Positions 9,611 to 19,409 are shown, counted from the first letter of the stretch. The stretch is 64,000 bases of DNA from PALSA-1004 sp963804885 (GCA_963804885.1 CAWDSF010000020.1:930001-994000); one strand, 5' to 3'. The notes: generated from the sequence alone by a model not told the origin. A program made the numbers and translations.

Positions 9611-11065
9611 CTAGTAGTAAGCCGCTTTCGAACCCGGCGGCGGCGAATAGCGGAACGTGCCGCGCTTCAATATCGCGTCCTTGCCGCCGACCTCGGCGAT
9701 TTTCGCGGACTGGTCGGCTTTGGCCAATTTGTTCACCGCGTCCGGATCCACGACCTTGCGCAATGCCGCTTCGCACTCCTTGATGACGGCTGCGGAGTTG
9801 GGGTCGCGGCCGAGATCGGTGCGCTCATCGGGATCGGCGGCGAGATCGAACAGCATCGGCGGCAAGCCCGCGTAATGAATGTATTTGTATTTGCCGTGGC
9901 GGATCATGTACGCGCCGGTCATCGCACCCGCGGCATGATATTCGGACAGTATCGTGCGCTGCGGGACAAATCCTTGCGCAATCTCGATCAGCGAATGGCC
10001 GGGCAGCGCGGCATCGCGCTGATCCTGCCTGGCGCCCGCGCCTTCGACGAGCGTTTGAAACGCGTCGGCGAGCATCACCGGCACGTCGCACACGTTGCCC
10101 TGCGGCACTTCCGGTCCCGCGAGGATCATCGGGATGCCGGCCGACTCTTCGTACATCGTCGATTTGCCCCACATGCCGCGCGTGCCGAGGTTGTCGCCGT
10201 GGTCGGACGAATAGAGCACACGCGTCGTCTGGTCGAGCCCGGTCGCCTCGAGCGTCGAGAGGATCTTGCCGATGTTGTCGTCGAGAAAAGACGTGAGCCC
10301 GAAGTAGGCCGCGATCGCGCGCCTGACCATCGGCTCGTTGAACGGCTCGTCGAAACACTGGCACAGCCGCATCGCGTCGGTGAACGGATGGCGCGGGCGC
10401 TCGGCTTTGTCGTACATGAGCGGCCACGGCACGTCTTTCTCCGGATACATGTTGAAGAACTCAGGCGGCGCGATCAGCGGAAAGTGCGGGCATACGAAGC
10501 CGACATAGAGCACCCACGGTTTGGCGCGGTATTTGGGCGCTTCTTCGGTGAGCCAGCGCTGGGTTTGCGCGGCAATGTCGCGGTCGTACTGCGTGTATTC
10601 GGATTCGCCCGGACCGGCTTCGGGGCCGAGCTTCTTCGAGCCCTGGCGCACCGGCAGCTCGTCGCGGATCAGGCCGAGCAGATCGCCGACGCCGTTCACA
10701 ATGTGCATCGGCAGGATTTCCTCGTCGAAGCCGTTGCGCTTCGGCACCGAGTCCTGGTAATGCAATTTGCCGATTGACGTCACGCGATGGCCCTGTTCCA
10801 TCAGGCGGTGGCCCCAGCTCGGCGGCTCGCCGTCGTACGCGATCGCGTTGTCCCAGCAGCGGTGCTTATGCACGTACTGGCCGGTCGCGAACGAGGCGCG
10901 CGCGGGCACGCAGATCGGGCAGTTGGTATACGCGGACGTGAAGCGCGTGCCGCGCGCGGCGAGCTTGTCGAGATTGGGCGTCTTGATCTGCGGATGGCCG
11001 TAGCAGCCGGTCACGCGCTTGTTGTGCTCGTCCGACAGGATGACGATCAGGTTGGTCGGTTTCAT
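9611..11065 (-). CDS. Sulfatase (type I, formylglycine-dependent)
   Basis: A 484-residue member of the alkaline-phosphatase/sulfatase superfamily. The N-terminus NLIVILSDEHN carries the metal-binding Asp, and CVPARAS near residue 55 is the C-x-P-x-R signature whose Cys is converted to formylglycine by a maturation enzyme not present in this window. A second metal site is seen in SSDHGDNLG. No signal peptide is visible, so it is probably cytoplasmic, like choline-sulfatase-type enzymes. The start overlaps the stop of the RraA-like gene by 4 bases, so the two are translationally coupled. It should release sulfate from an organic ester, or it may hydrolyse a phosphonate or phosphate ester, since superfamily members vary. 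Confidence 0.85.
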   Translation of the reverse strand: MKPTNLIVILSDEHNKRVTGCYGHPQIKTPNLDKLAARGTRFTSAYTNCPICVPARASFATGQYVHKHRCWDNAIAYDGEPPSWGHRLMEQGHRVTSIGKLHYQDSVPKRNGFDEEILPMHIVNGVGDLLGLIRDELPVRQGSKKLGPEAGPGESEYTQYDRDIAAQTQRWLTEEAPKYRAKPWVLYVGFVCPHFPLIAPPEFFNMYPEKDVPWPLMYDKAERPRHPFTDAMRLCQCFDEPFNEPMVRRAIAAYFGLTSFLDDNIGKILSTLEATGLDQTTRVLYSSDHGDNLGTRGMWGKSTMYEESAGIPMILAGPEVPQGNVCDVPVMLADAFQTLVEGAGARQDQRDAALPGHSLIEIAQGFVPQRTILSEYHAAGAMTGAYMIRHGKYKYIHYAGLPPMLFDLAADPDERTDLGRDPNSAAVIKECEAALRKVVDPDAVNKLAKADQSAKIAEVGGKDAILKRGTFRYSPPPGSKAAYY

Positions 11066-11793
11066 TTGTATTTCCGCTGCAGGATTTCGACGAGCGGCAC
11101 GCCGCTGTCGATGTCGCCTTTGCGTTTGGTGTCGGCGCCGTCAATCTTTTGCGAAACCGCCAGCACTTCAGCCGCGCGTGCGTGCGGGACGAATGCAATT
11201 CCCGCCTCGTCCGCACAGACGAGATCGCCGGGCCGCACGCCAATGCCGGCGATGTGCACCACGCCGTTGACTTCGACCGTCTGCATGCGCCATTTGCCGG
11301 TGATCGGCGAGAAGCCTTTGCACCAGACCGGCCAGCCCATCTGGCGGTATTGATCGGGATCGCGCAAGGTGCCGTCGACTATCGCGCCGATGCAGCCTTC
11401 GCGCCGGCTGATCGTCGCCGACTGGCCGCCCATGTTCGAGCATCCCATGACGCCTTCGATGACGAGCACGTCGCCGGGCGTCGCCAGGTTATGCGCTTCG
11501 GTCTCGCCCTGGCCGCTGGCATTGTCCTGGGCGGCTTTGTGAATTTGCGTCGCATGGTGGATGTTGCGCACAGTCAGCGCGGGCCCGACGATGCGCTTGC
11601 CGCTGTTCACGGGCGGCATGACATAGGCGGGAACCACGCCGACGATGCCGAGCAGGTCGCACGCATCCGAGATCGTGCCCGTGAGATCGATCAATGCTTT
11701 GAAGCCGTCCACGATCTCGGCGGGAAGGCGCGGCAATTCGAGCAGGCGGATCGCGTCGCGCGGCAATTTGCCGAGGGTTTTTTTGTCGGGCAT
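11062..11793 (-). CDS. RraA-like (demethylmenaquinone methyltransferase-related) aldolase/decarboxylase family protein
   Basis: A protein of about 243 residues with the RraA/HMG-aldolase fold. The motifs are SDACDLLGI near the N-terminus, GDVLVIEG, GAIVDGTLRD with the Arg-Asp pair that contacts metal and substrate in 4-hydroxy-4-methyl-2-oxoglutarate aldolases, and VCADEAGIAFVP. I chose the start at 11793 (MPDKKTLGK) because conserved sequence begins just after it; in-frame ATG codons at 11823 and 11865 would add a tail unlike the family. Many proteins named dimethylmenaquinone methyltransferase in this family are really aldolases or decarboxylases. It is first in the operon with the sulfatase and divergent from the IlvD-type dehydratase. 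Confidence 0.8.
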   Translation of the reverse strand: MPDKKTLGKLPRDAIRLLELPRLPAEIVDGFKALIDLTGTISDACDLLGIVGVVPAYVMPPVNSGKRIVGPALTVRNIHHATQIHKAAQDNASGQGETEAHNLATPGDVLVIEGVMGCSNMGGQSATISRREGCIGAIVDGTLRDPDQYRQMGWPVWCKGFSPITGKWRMQTVEVNGVVHIAGIGVRPGDLVCADEAGIAFVPHARAAEVLAVSQKIDGADTKRKGDIDSGVPLVEILQRKYK

Positions 11794-11921
11794 CCGAAGT
11801 TTTTTGCAATAAGGGGAGGGCATCGATTGTAGGCATCGATTTGACCTTGCGTCAATTTGCCGCATTCGCTATCGTGCGGGGTCCCATACCAATCGTCACA
11901 CACTCAACTACACCCCCAATT

Positions 11922-13647
11922 ATGGCGGCAAAAAAAAGCGGCATGCGGCGCGGGCTCACGGCGTACGGCGACGAGGAGTTTTCGCTGTTCCTGCGCAAGG
12001 CGTTTATCAAGGCGATGGGCTATACCGATGACGCGCTCGAGCGTCCCATCATCGGCATCACGAATACGTTCAGCGGATTCAACGCCTGCCATCGCAATGT
12101 GCCGGAGCTGATCGACGCGGTGAAGCGCGGCGTGATGCTCGCGGGCGGACTGCCGGTCGAATTCCCCGTGATCACGCTGCATGAATCGTTCGCGTTTCCG
12201 ACCAGCATGTATCTGCGCAACATGATGTCGATGGACACCGAGGAAATGATCCGCGCGCAACCGGTCGACGCGACGGTGCTGATCGGCGGCTGCGACAAGA
12301 CGGTGCCCGCATTGTTGATGGGCGCCGCGAGCGCGAACGTTCCCGCGATCATGCTGGTGACGGGGCCCATGCTCACCGGCAATCATCGCGGCGAGCGGCT
12401 GGGCGCGTGCACCGACTGCCGGCGCTTCTGGGCGCGCTTTCGCGCGGGCGAAATCGACCAGCAGGAAATCAACGAGGTCAATGAAAAGCTCGCGCCCACC
12501 GCGGGCACGTGCATGGTGATGGGCACCGCGAGCACGATGGCGCTGTGCACCGAAGCGATGGGCATGATGTTGCCGGGCGGCGCCGCGATTCCCGCGGTGA
12601 TGGCCGACCGCATCCGCAATGCCGAGGCGACCGGCGCCCGCGCCGTCGCGATCGCTAAAGAAAAGCTCACGCCGGCGAAAATCATGACGGTGCAGGCATT
12701 CGAGAACGCACTGCGCGTGCTGCTCGCGATCAGCGGCTCGACCAACGCAATCGTCCATCTCGCCGCGATGGCGGGCAGGCTCGGCATCACGCTCGATCTC
12801 GAGGCGTTCGACCGCATCGGGCGCGAGACGCCGGTGTTGGTCGATCTGAAGCCGACCGGCCAGCACTATATGGAAGACCTTTACCGGGTCGGCGGCCTGA
12901 CCACGATATTGCGTGAGATCAAACCACTCTTGAATCTCGATGCACTGACGATTACCGGACGCACGCTGGGCGCTGGAAATCGACGCCGCGCCGGCGACAA
13001 TCAAGCAGGACGTGGTGCGGCCGTTCAAGAACCCGATATTCGGCGAAGGCGGCATGGCGGTGCTGCGCGGCAATCTCGCGCCCGGCGGCGCGATCGTCAA
13101 GCAGTCGGCGGCGACCGCGAAACTGATGCAGCACGAAGGGCGCGCGGTGGTCTTCGATACGCTCGAAGATCTGGCGGAGAGAATCGACTCGCCCGATCTC
13201 GACGTGACGGCCGACGACGTGCTCGTGTTGCGCAATGCCGGCCCCAAAGGTGCGCCCGGCATGCCCGAAGCCGGTTACATCCCGATTCCGAAAAAGCTCG
13301 CGCAGCAGGGCGTCAAAGACATGGTGCGCATTTCGGACGCGCGCATGAGCGGCACCGCGTTCGGTTCTATCGTGCTCCACATCACGCCGGAGTCGGCGGT
13401 CGGCGGGCCGCTCGCGCTCGTCAAGGACGGCGACCGCATCAAGCTCGACGTGGCCAATCGCCGGTTGGAATTGCTGGTGTCCGACGCGGAACTCGAAGCG
13501 CGCCGCAAAAAATGGCGCGCGCCGAAGTCACGCGCTGGCGACGAGCGCGGCTATCGCAAGCTGTTCCTCGACACCGTTCAGCAGGCCGATCGCGGCTGCG
13601 ATTTCGAATTTCTCGCGCCGGCGCCGACTGCACGCACGCCGTCCTGA
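11922..13647 (+). CDS. IlvD/Edd-family dehydratase (dihydroxy-acid or sugar-acid dehydratase), one frameshift
   Basis: About 575 residues after correction, the usual size for the family of Fe-S dehydratases that includes dihydroxy-acid dehydratase, phosphogluconate dehydratase and pentonate dehydratases. Cluster-ligand Cys residues are seen in GGCDKTVP, GACTDC and GTCMVMGTAS. The first frame is clear from 11922 to about 12970; the second (RPFKNPIFGEGGMAVLRGNL onward) continues to the stop at 13647, so one extra base near 12971 breaks the gene. Divergence from an RraA-like aldolase and a sulfatase favours a role in sugar-acid or hydroxy-acid catabolism over isoleucine/valine synthesis. An in-frame ATG at 11943 is an alternative start. 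Confidence 0.85.
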
Positions 13648-13653
13648 CCGGCC

Positions 13654-14124
13654 GTGAATACCGAGCTCTGGCTGCCGCAGCTCGGTATCTTGGCGGCATT
13701 TGTCTTGCTATGGCTCGCCGTGACATTTCTGTTGAGCTATATCAGCGGCTGGGCATTTCTCGCCGAGCACTATCGCGCGGCGCGCCCGTACGCCGGGCGC
13801 TACGAGCGCATCCGCAGCAGCCAGATGGGACCGCTGGGCCCGTTCGGCGGCGCGCGCAATGCGTTAAATGTCGGCATTGATCACGAGGGGTTGCACTTGC
13901 GCATGTTCATCCTGTTCCGCCTGAACTGTCGCGACTTGTTCATCCCGTGGCGCGACATCACGGTGAGCCGCGGCAGATCGATGTTCGTCGACTTCGTCGA
14001 ATTCCATTTCCGGCAGGCGCCGAAAATCGGCGTGCGCATTTACGGCAAAGCGGGGGAGGTCATACAAGCGCTCGCGGGGCCGGCGTGGCCGGCCGAAATG
14101 CCGCGTGAGGTCGTGCAACGATAG
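13654..14124 (+). CDS. Hypothetical membrane-anchored protein
   Basis: A 156-residue protein beginning with GTG at 13654, 7 bases after the dehydratase stop. It has one strong N-terminal membrane segment (about residues 10-32, ILAAFVLLWLAVTFLLSYIS) followed by a mostly beta-rich soluble part with NVGIDHEGLHLRMFILFRL and IPWRDITVSRGRSMFVDFVE. That pattern of short strands resembles small PH-like or bPH membrane-associated domains, but I do not recognise the family. It is likely co-transcribed with the dehydratase by spacing; a functional link is not evident. Confidence 0.65.
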   Translation: MNTELWLPQLGILAAFVLLWLAVTFLLSYISGWAFLAEHYRAARPYAGRYERIRSSQMGPLGPFGGARNALNVGIDHEGLHLRMFILFRLNCRDLFIPWRDITVSRGRSMFVDFVEFHFRQAPKIGVRIYGKAGEVIQALAGPAWPAEMPREVVQR

Positions 14125-14439
14125 TTGCACTTCCCGCAGGTGTCATAAGCGCGTCGATCGCCCAAAAGGCGGGCTTGGTCAGCTGAGATCGAGTTGATGC
14201 GAGTCGATCTCAACACGTGCCCCGTACTCATGAGGTCGGACGGATTTTCCTCGTCAATTCGGTTGTCATTTGCTTACGTCCAGTGTAGCCTGCCCAAGTT
14301 AGCACCATTGCCATATAAAAAAATAGCGTCCTCATTGGTCGAGGCCTTGTCAGCATGAGCGGCTTGCGCGAAACGCATGTCCTGCGACTCGCGCGAGCCG
14401 ATCGTTGTCAGGGATCACGCTATATACGGAGGAGAAGTT
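14125..14439. other. Gene-free stretch with a 9-bp inverted repeat
   Basis: No coding sequence is convincing here. It contains a perfect 9-bp inverted repeat, TGAGATCGA at 14184-14192 and TCGATCTCA at 14204-14212, with an 11-base spacer and no T-run, so it looks more like a protein-binding site or an mRNA hairpin than a terminator. TTGTCA at 14263-14268 is a possible -35 element, but no good -10 is placed after it. The region must hold the promoter of the signalling operon that begins at 14440. Confidence 0.4.
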
Positions 14440-14640
14440 ATGGGTGGCATTCGGATTGCTGCAGTGTGCGCAATTCTTTGTGCACTGGGTTTCCCGGCGT
14501 TAGCACAAGATAAGAACGCCTTGTCCGTAGGCACCGGCTTTGCTGCGGGGGTTTATTACCCGATGGGCGAAGGTATCGCCAAAGTCGTTTCAAAATCGAA
14601 TGTGCGCCGTCGCCCCGAACCCGGCCATCCGCGCTACTGA
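14440..14640 (+). pseudogene. Truncated TAXI-family TRAP transporter receptor (N-terminal remnant)
   Basis: Only 66 residues, preceded by a strong ribosome site (GGAGGAGAA). It has a Sec signal peptide (cleavage after ALA, before QDKN) and then ALSVGTGFAAGVYYPMGEGI, which is the hallmark beginning of TAXI receptors such as those that bind glutamate-like ligands; the family is normally about 320 residues. After KSN the sequence leaves the family and stops. Whether the remnant is translated is unknown, but its start signals are intact and it would give a secreted peptide of about 44 residues. The hybrid kinase begins 12 bases after its stop, so a deletion or replacement joined the two. Confidence 0.7.
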
Positions 14641-14652
14641 GCGATCACGGCG

Positions 14653-17418
14653 ATGAGTGCTCAGACGCTCCAGTCGAAGTTCGTCCGGCGCGTACTGCCA
14701 GTCGTCGGACTCGTTGCCATAGTCTTTTCCGTACTTCTTGGCGTCCAGGATTACCGCAATTCCCACGCGGCGCTGCAGACTAAGCAGCGAAACCTTCCCG
14801 AGGCGTATAGCGTCGCACTCGCTGCGTTGTCGCAGAATTTCAGGCCTGCCTCAATCTCGCGGGTGATCGCATCGTTGAAGCTAGATCCGGACGTGGCCAG
14901 CGCGGTCGTTTTTGATGACCAGGATAACGAACTGTCCAAGCTCGAGGTCGTCCACTTGGTAGGTGCGGAGAAGGGTACTGTTGTGGAGAAGTTGATCGTC
15001 GACGACACCGTGACCGGCCGGATGACGACCAAGGGCAAAATCAGAATCACTTTCCACGCGCGTGCGGTCGGCGATGCAACTGCCGATCGTGCAGTAAAAA
15101 GTGTAATGAATATCCTGCTGCTCGTCGGATCGATATTCCTGACTGCGCTGGTCGTCAACAGAAGGATCATCGGGCTACCGCTCGAACGATTTTTGATCGC
15201 CATCCGGGGCGCGACCGATCACAATTCGCGCGAGCCCGTCGCCTGGTCGTCGCAAGATGAGATCGGCCAAGTGATCCTCGCCTTCAATCAGCTGGTGGCC
15301 AAGTTGGCCACGGAGGAAGCGGCGCTCCGGGAGCGAAGCGAGGAATTGACGCGATCCGTCGCGGAACTCCGCGCGCTCGGGGAAGTCGGCCGCGCGGTCA
15401 GCTCGACTTTGGACCTCCAGACCGTGCTGGTGACCATCATCACTCACGCCGTTGAGTTGGCGAAGGCCGATGCGGGCGGCACGATGTACGAGTTCGACGA
15501 AGCAACCGGAGTGTTCGAACCGCGGGCCAATTTTGGCGTGAGCGACACCATGGTCGCAATGCTGCGAGAGGCGCGGATTCGGCTTGGGGAAACGACAGTG
15601 GGCATCTGCGCCGAGCGACGGGCTCCATTCCAGATTCCTGACTTTGCGCTGGAGCGTGATAACCGTTTGCGTGATCTGCTGATGCACGACGGCATACGCT
15701 CGGTGCTGGCGGTGCCGTTATTACGCGACGAGCGCGTGATCGGCGCGCTGGTCGTCCGCAGGAAGTCGGCGGGCGAGTTTCCGGAGTCGACTGTGAAGCT
15801 GCTGCAGAATTTCGCGGCCCAGTCGGTGCTCGCGATCGAGAACGCGCGGCTGTTTCACGAGGTCCACGAAAAAGGCCGGGAACTCGAGGTCGCCAGCCAG
15901 CACAAGTCGCAGTTTCTCGCAAACATGTCGCACGAACTGCGCACGCCACTTAACGCCATCATCGGCGTCACGGAAATGCTGCACGAAGATGCTCGCGACC
16001 TGAAGCGCGACGATGAGATTGAGCCGCTTGAGCGCGTTTTGCGCGCTGCGCGGCATCTGCTCGCGCTTATCAACGACATCCTTGATCTCTCCAAGATCGA
16101 GGCGGGAAAGACGGATCTTTATGTGGAGACATTCGCGATCGCGCCGCTGCTCGAGGACGTGGTCAACACCACCAACACTCTCGCTGCGAAGAACGGTAAT
16201 CGAGTCGTGGTTAATTGTCCGATCGACATCGGCGCGATGAAATCCGACCAGACGCGGATTCGGCAGGCTTTATTGAACCTGGCGAGTAATGCGGCCAAGT
16301 TTACCGAGCGCGGCACGATTACGATCGATGCCAAACGCACCACGGAAGAAGGGCGCGCATGGATCACAATCGCGGTCACGGATTCCGGCATCGGTATGAC
16401 CCCGGAACAGGTGGGGCGGCTGTTTCAGGATTTTACCCAGGCCGACGCCTCGACAACGCGCAAGTACGGAGGTACCGGACTGGGACTTGCGATCAGCCAG
16501 CGCTTCTGCCGCATGATGGGCGGCGACATCACGGTGGAGAGCGCGCCGGGTAGTGGTTCGACTTTCCTTCTGCGGCTGCCCGCCGAGGTGGCGGGCCCCG
16601 GCGAAACTGCCGAAGTGCACGCGGCAGTCGCGTCACCTCGTGTCGAGGGATGCAATCTCATACTGGTGGTGGACGATGACGAAACGATGCGCGACCTGAT
16701 GGACCGTTTCCTCAGTAAAGAAGGTTTTACCGTGGCCAAAGCGTCGGGCGGTCGCGAGGCGCTGCAACTGGCGCACGAGTTGCGGCCCGACGCAATTACG
16801 CTGGACGTCATGATGCCCGATCTCGATGGCTGGACGGTGCTGGCGGCAATCAAGGGCGACCCAGAACTTGCGGACACCCCGGTAATCCTGATGACGATCC
16901 TCGACGAGAAAACCCGCGGGTTCGCGTTAGGCGCTGCAGAATTCATGGTGAAACCGGTTGACCGCGAGCGTTTGGCTACGACGTTGAAAAAACTTTGCTC
17001 CTCGGCCGGGCGCCGCGTGCTGGTGGTCGATGACGATAAGTTCGTGCGTGACGATGTGCAGCGCTCCCTTGAGCGGGAAGGTTGGCAGGTCACACAGGCG
17101 GAGAACGGGCAGATCGCACTCGCGCGCCTTGCTGAATCGCGGCCCGACATCATTGTGCTCGATCTGATGATGCCGGAGATGGACGGATTCGAGTTTCTCG
17201 CCGCGCTGCGCGATCGCCCGGAGTGGCATGATATTCCGGTGCTGGTTGTCACAGCTCGGGATCTCACCGCCGAAGATCGTTCGCGCCTCACCGGTGGGGT
17301 GAAGCGGATCATCCCGAAGGGAACTTCCAGTCGAGATGAAGTGTTGCGCGAGGTCGCACGTTTGCTGCGGGCGTCCGTCAAGCGCGACGAGTTGCCCGAA
17401 ATGGAGAGCACGACATGA
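14653..17418 (+). CDS. Hybrid histidine kinase with HAMP, GAF, HisKA, HATPase and two receivers
   Basis: A 921-residue inner-membrane sensor. TM1 is about 12-32, a periplasmic segment follows to about 150, TM2 is about 152-170, then HAMP (170-225), a coiled stretch, GAF (245-400), HisKA with His427 in NMSHELRTP, and a HATPase with N box NLASNAAKF, G1 DSGIGM and G2 GGTGLGL. Two receivers follow: Asp718 (ITLDVMMP) with VKPVD, and Asp837 (IVLDLMMP), the second with an IIPKG lysine instead of the usual KP pair. It heads an operon of receiver proteins and a partner-switching set, so it probably feeds phosphate into the REC-PP2C phosphatase. The stop overlaps the next gene by 4 bases. Confidence 0.9.
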   Translation: MSAQTLQSKFVRRVLPVVGLVAIVFSVLLGVQDYRNSHAALQTKQRNLPEAYSVALAALSQNFRPASISRVIASLKLDPDVASAVVFDDQDNELSKLEVVHLVGAEKGTVVEKLIVDDTVTGRMTTKGKIRITFHARAVGDATADRAVKSVMNILLLVGSIFLTALVVNRRIIGLPLERFLIAIRGATDHNSREPVAWSSQDEIGQVILAFNQLVAKLATEEAALRERSEELTRSVAELRALGEVGRAVSSTLDLQTVLVTIITHAVELAKADAGGTMYEFDEATGVFEPRANFGVSDTMVAMLREARIRLGETTVGICAERRAPFQIPDFALERDNRLRDLLMHDGIRSVLAVPLLRDERVIGALVVRRKSAGEFPESTVKLLQNFAAQSVLAIENARLFHEVHEKGRELEVASQHKSQFLANMSHELRTPLNAIIGVTEMLHEDARDLKRDDEIEPLERVLRAARHLLALINDILDLSKIEAGKTDLYVETFAIAPLLEDVVNTTNTLAAKNGNRVVVNCPIDIGAMKSDQTRIRQALLNLASNAAKFTERGTITIDAKRTTEEGRAWITIAVTDSGIGMTPEQVGRLFQDFTQADASTTRKYGGTGLGLAISQRFCRMMGGDITVESAPGSGSTFLLRLPAEVAGPGETAEVHAAVASPRVEGCNLILVVDDDETMRDLMDRFLSKEGFTVAKASGGREALQLAHELRPDAITLDVMMPDLDGWTVLAAIKGDPELADTPVILMTILDEKTRGFALGAAEFMVKPVDRERLATTLKKLCSSAGRRVLVVDDDKFVRDDVQRSLEREGWQVTQAENGQIALARLAESRPDIIVLDLMMPEMDGFEFLAALRDRPEWHDIPVLVVTARDLTAEDRSRLTGGVKRIIPKGTSSRDEVLREVARLLRASVKRDELPEMESTT

Positions 17419-17810
17419 AAAGAATTCTTTGTGTCGAAGACAATGATGACAATCAATACATGCTGCATAAGCGTTTGACCAAGGCGGGCTTCGAGGTAAA
17501 GATCGAAAGAAACGGCGCACAGGTCGCCAAATGGGCGAAGACGCTATTGCCCGACCTGATTGTGATGGACTTAAATCTTCCTGGGCTCAATGGCTGGGAG
17601 GCAACGCATCAGTTGAAAAACCAGCCCGAAACGAAGCACATTCCGATCATCGTTCTTTCTGCCCATGCCGAGGAAAGCAGCCGGGAGAAAGCTCGAGCCG
17701 CCGGCTGCGACGCCTATCATACGAAGCCGATCGATTTCGCCAGATTGGTCGATAGAATAAATTCGCTTCTCGGTTCCGGCGCCACACCGCTGTCACCCGA
17801 TTCGAAATGA
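17415..17810 (+). CDS. Single-domain response regulator (CheY-like)
   Basis: A 131-residue stand-alone receiver domain. The acidic pocket is VEDNDDN, the phosphoacceptor is Asp52 in LIVMDLNLPGLNG, and the conserved Lys is in TKPID. It has no output domain. It overlaps the end of the hybrid kinase by 4 bases (ATGA), which implies co-translation, and it is followed by a second similar receiver. Such proteins pass phosphate between kinases and phosphotransfer proteins or act by docking to a target. Confidence 0.9.
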   Translation: MKRILCVEDNDDNQYMLHKRLTKAGFEVKIERNGAQVAKWAKTLLPDLIVMDLNLPGLNGWEATHQLKNQPETKHIPIIVLSAHAEESSREKARAAGCDAYHTKPIDFARLVDRINSLLGSGATPLSPDSK

Positions 17811-17864
17811 ACTGCTCAGCGCCCGAGTCTTCGGCGATGAATAGAGAGTCGCAAAGAGGAAATC

Positions 17865-18239
17865 GTGAAGATTTTGTACGTTGAAGACAACGAGGACAAC
17901 GTTTATGTTGTGAAGAGCCGGCTCACGCGGGCCGGGTTCACGATACTCATTGCTGCCGATGGCGCGCAGGGCGTGGTGATGGCGAGTACCGAGCAGCCGG
18001 ACCTGATCCTGATGGATCTAAGCTTGCCGGTGCTCGATGGATGGGAGGCAACGCGGCGCATCAAGGCAGCCCCGGAAACGAAACACATCCCGGTCGTGGC
18101 GCTGACCGCACACGCCATGGCCGGCGACCGCGAAAAGGCATTGGCCGCCGGCTGCAACGATTTTGACACCAAACCCATAGAGCTGCCGCGTTTGCTCCAA
18201 AAGATTCGCGCGCTCTTGCCAGAGCGACCGGTGTCGTGA
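17865..18239 (+). CDS. Single-domain response regulator (CheY/DivK-like)
   Basis: A 124-residue receiver with VEDNEDN, phosphoacceptor Asp51 in LILMDLSLPVLDGWEATRRI, and Lys in TKPIELP. The ILVVEDNEDN/DGWEATRRIK pattern is typical of DivK-like stand-alone receivers. It resembles its neighbour at 17415 closely enough to suggest a local duplication. Its stop overlaps the GTG start of the phosphatase gene (GTGA at 18236-18239), so it is likely translated together with its probable partner. Confidence 0.9.
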   Translation: MKILYVEDNEDNVYVVKSRLTRAGFTILIAADGAQGVVMASTEQPDLILMDLSLPVLDGWEATRRIKAAPETKHIPVVALTAHAMAGDREKALAAGCNDFDTKPIELPRLLQKIRALLPERPVS

Positions 18240-19409
18240 GGTCCGATGCGGCGTTGCTTCTCGTCGACGACAACGAGGACAACCGGTATACGTTGAACAG
18301 ACGGCTTCAGCGCGAAGGGTACGCTAACCTGACCAGTGCAGTCGACGGCCGACAAGCCCTGGAGCTCCTCTCGGCGCGGTCCTTCGACCTGGTGCTGCTA
18401 GACGTCATGATGCCCGATCTGAATGGCTACGAGGTCCTGGAACGCATGCGCGCCGATGACCAGCTGCGTCATATTCCCGTCATCATGATCTCCGCGCTCG
18501 ACGAAATCGATAGCGTTATTCGTTGTGTCGAACTTGGCGCCGAGGACTATCTTTCGAAGCCCTTTAATCCGACGTTATTGCGCGCGCGGGTGGGCGCCAG
18601 TCTGGAGAAAAAACGCTTGCGCGACGAGATCGTAGCCGTCCTCGATCAGCTCGAATACGAACTGGAGTCGGCGCGCAAGGTGCAGCTCGGCATGGTGCCC
18701 ATCGATTTCTCGGTTCCTACGGCGGCGGGTCATGTCGAGATATTCGCCACGCTCGAACCGGCGCGGCAGATTGGCGGCGACCTCTACGATTTTTTTTGGG
18801 GCGAGGACGGCAAGCTTTACTTCGTCATTGCGGACGTTTCCGACAAGGGAGCGCCGGCAGCGCTGTTCATGGCACGCACCAAGACCATGATCAGGATGGT
18901 TGCAACACTTGCGGGAACACAGGATGGCGTGCCCGTTGTACCAAGTCTGATTATCAAAAAAGTAAACGAGGAGCTGTGTCTCGACAATCGACAGGGGATG
19001 TTCGTGACTGCGATTTTCGGTGTCCTTGACCCGGCAACTGCCTTGGTTTCGTTCTGTAATGCGGGACACAACGCGCCGTATATCGTGAGCGGGAAGAACG
19101 GGGTCGTGCCGCTTGCCAGTCCGCGCAGTAAGCCGCTGGGCATCCGGCCGACATTCTCTTATGAAACGGGGACCCACAAGCTCGATCCAGGCGACTGTCT
19201 ATTCCTTTATACCGATGGAATTACCGAAGCCATGGATCCCGCGGGTGACTGGTTTTCGGAAGAGCGCCTCGAGCAGGCGCTCCGATCCGCTTGCCGGCGA
19301 GCCCGCCAGCACAGTCGTCGGCAAAGTCATCGCAGCAGTGCGGGAATTCGCCGCGACCGCCCCGCAGGCCGACGACATCGCGGCGCTGGCGATCCGGCGT
19401 AGCGGTTAA
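18236..19409 (+). CDS. Receiver-PP2C (SpoIIE/RsbU-type) serine phosphatase, frameshifted near 3' end
   Basis: An N-terminal receiver (Asp56 in LVLLDVMMP, Lys in SKPFNP) is followed by a coiled linker and a PP2C-type SpoIIE phosphatase domain (about 175-390) with metal-binding Asp residues in GGDLYDFFW and IADVSDKG, plus NAGHNAPYIV and YTDGITEAMD. The gene starts at GTG 18236. Near 19282 one extra base shifts the frame; the second frame gives DPLAGEPASTVV through ADDIAALAI and stops at 19409, the expected family ending. In RsbU-type systems this enzyme dephosphorylates a STAS anti-anti-sigma factor, and the RsbW- and RsbV-like genes lie directly downstream. Confidence 0.88.

Noticed and set aside
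8936..10777. 613-codon + strand frame opposite the EEP protein and sulfatase
   Set aside because: The - strand carries intact sulfatase and phosphoesterase motifs; the + frame crosses gene boundaries and is featureless.
12970..13880. Continuation of the first IlvD frame to 13880
   Set aside because: After about 12970 this frame becomes an Arg/Gly-rich shadow; the conserved family sequence continues in the neighbouring frame to 13647.
19282..19409. CGCG-to-CG dinucleotide loss (-2) as the cause of the frameshifts
   Set aside because: It restores the frame at many sites, but in typA and ndvB it leaves proteins one residue too long per site, whereas deleting one base gives the family length.
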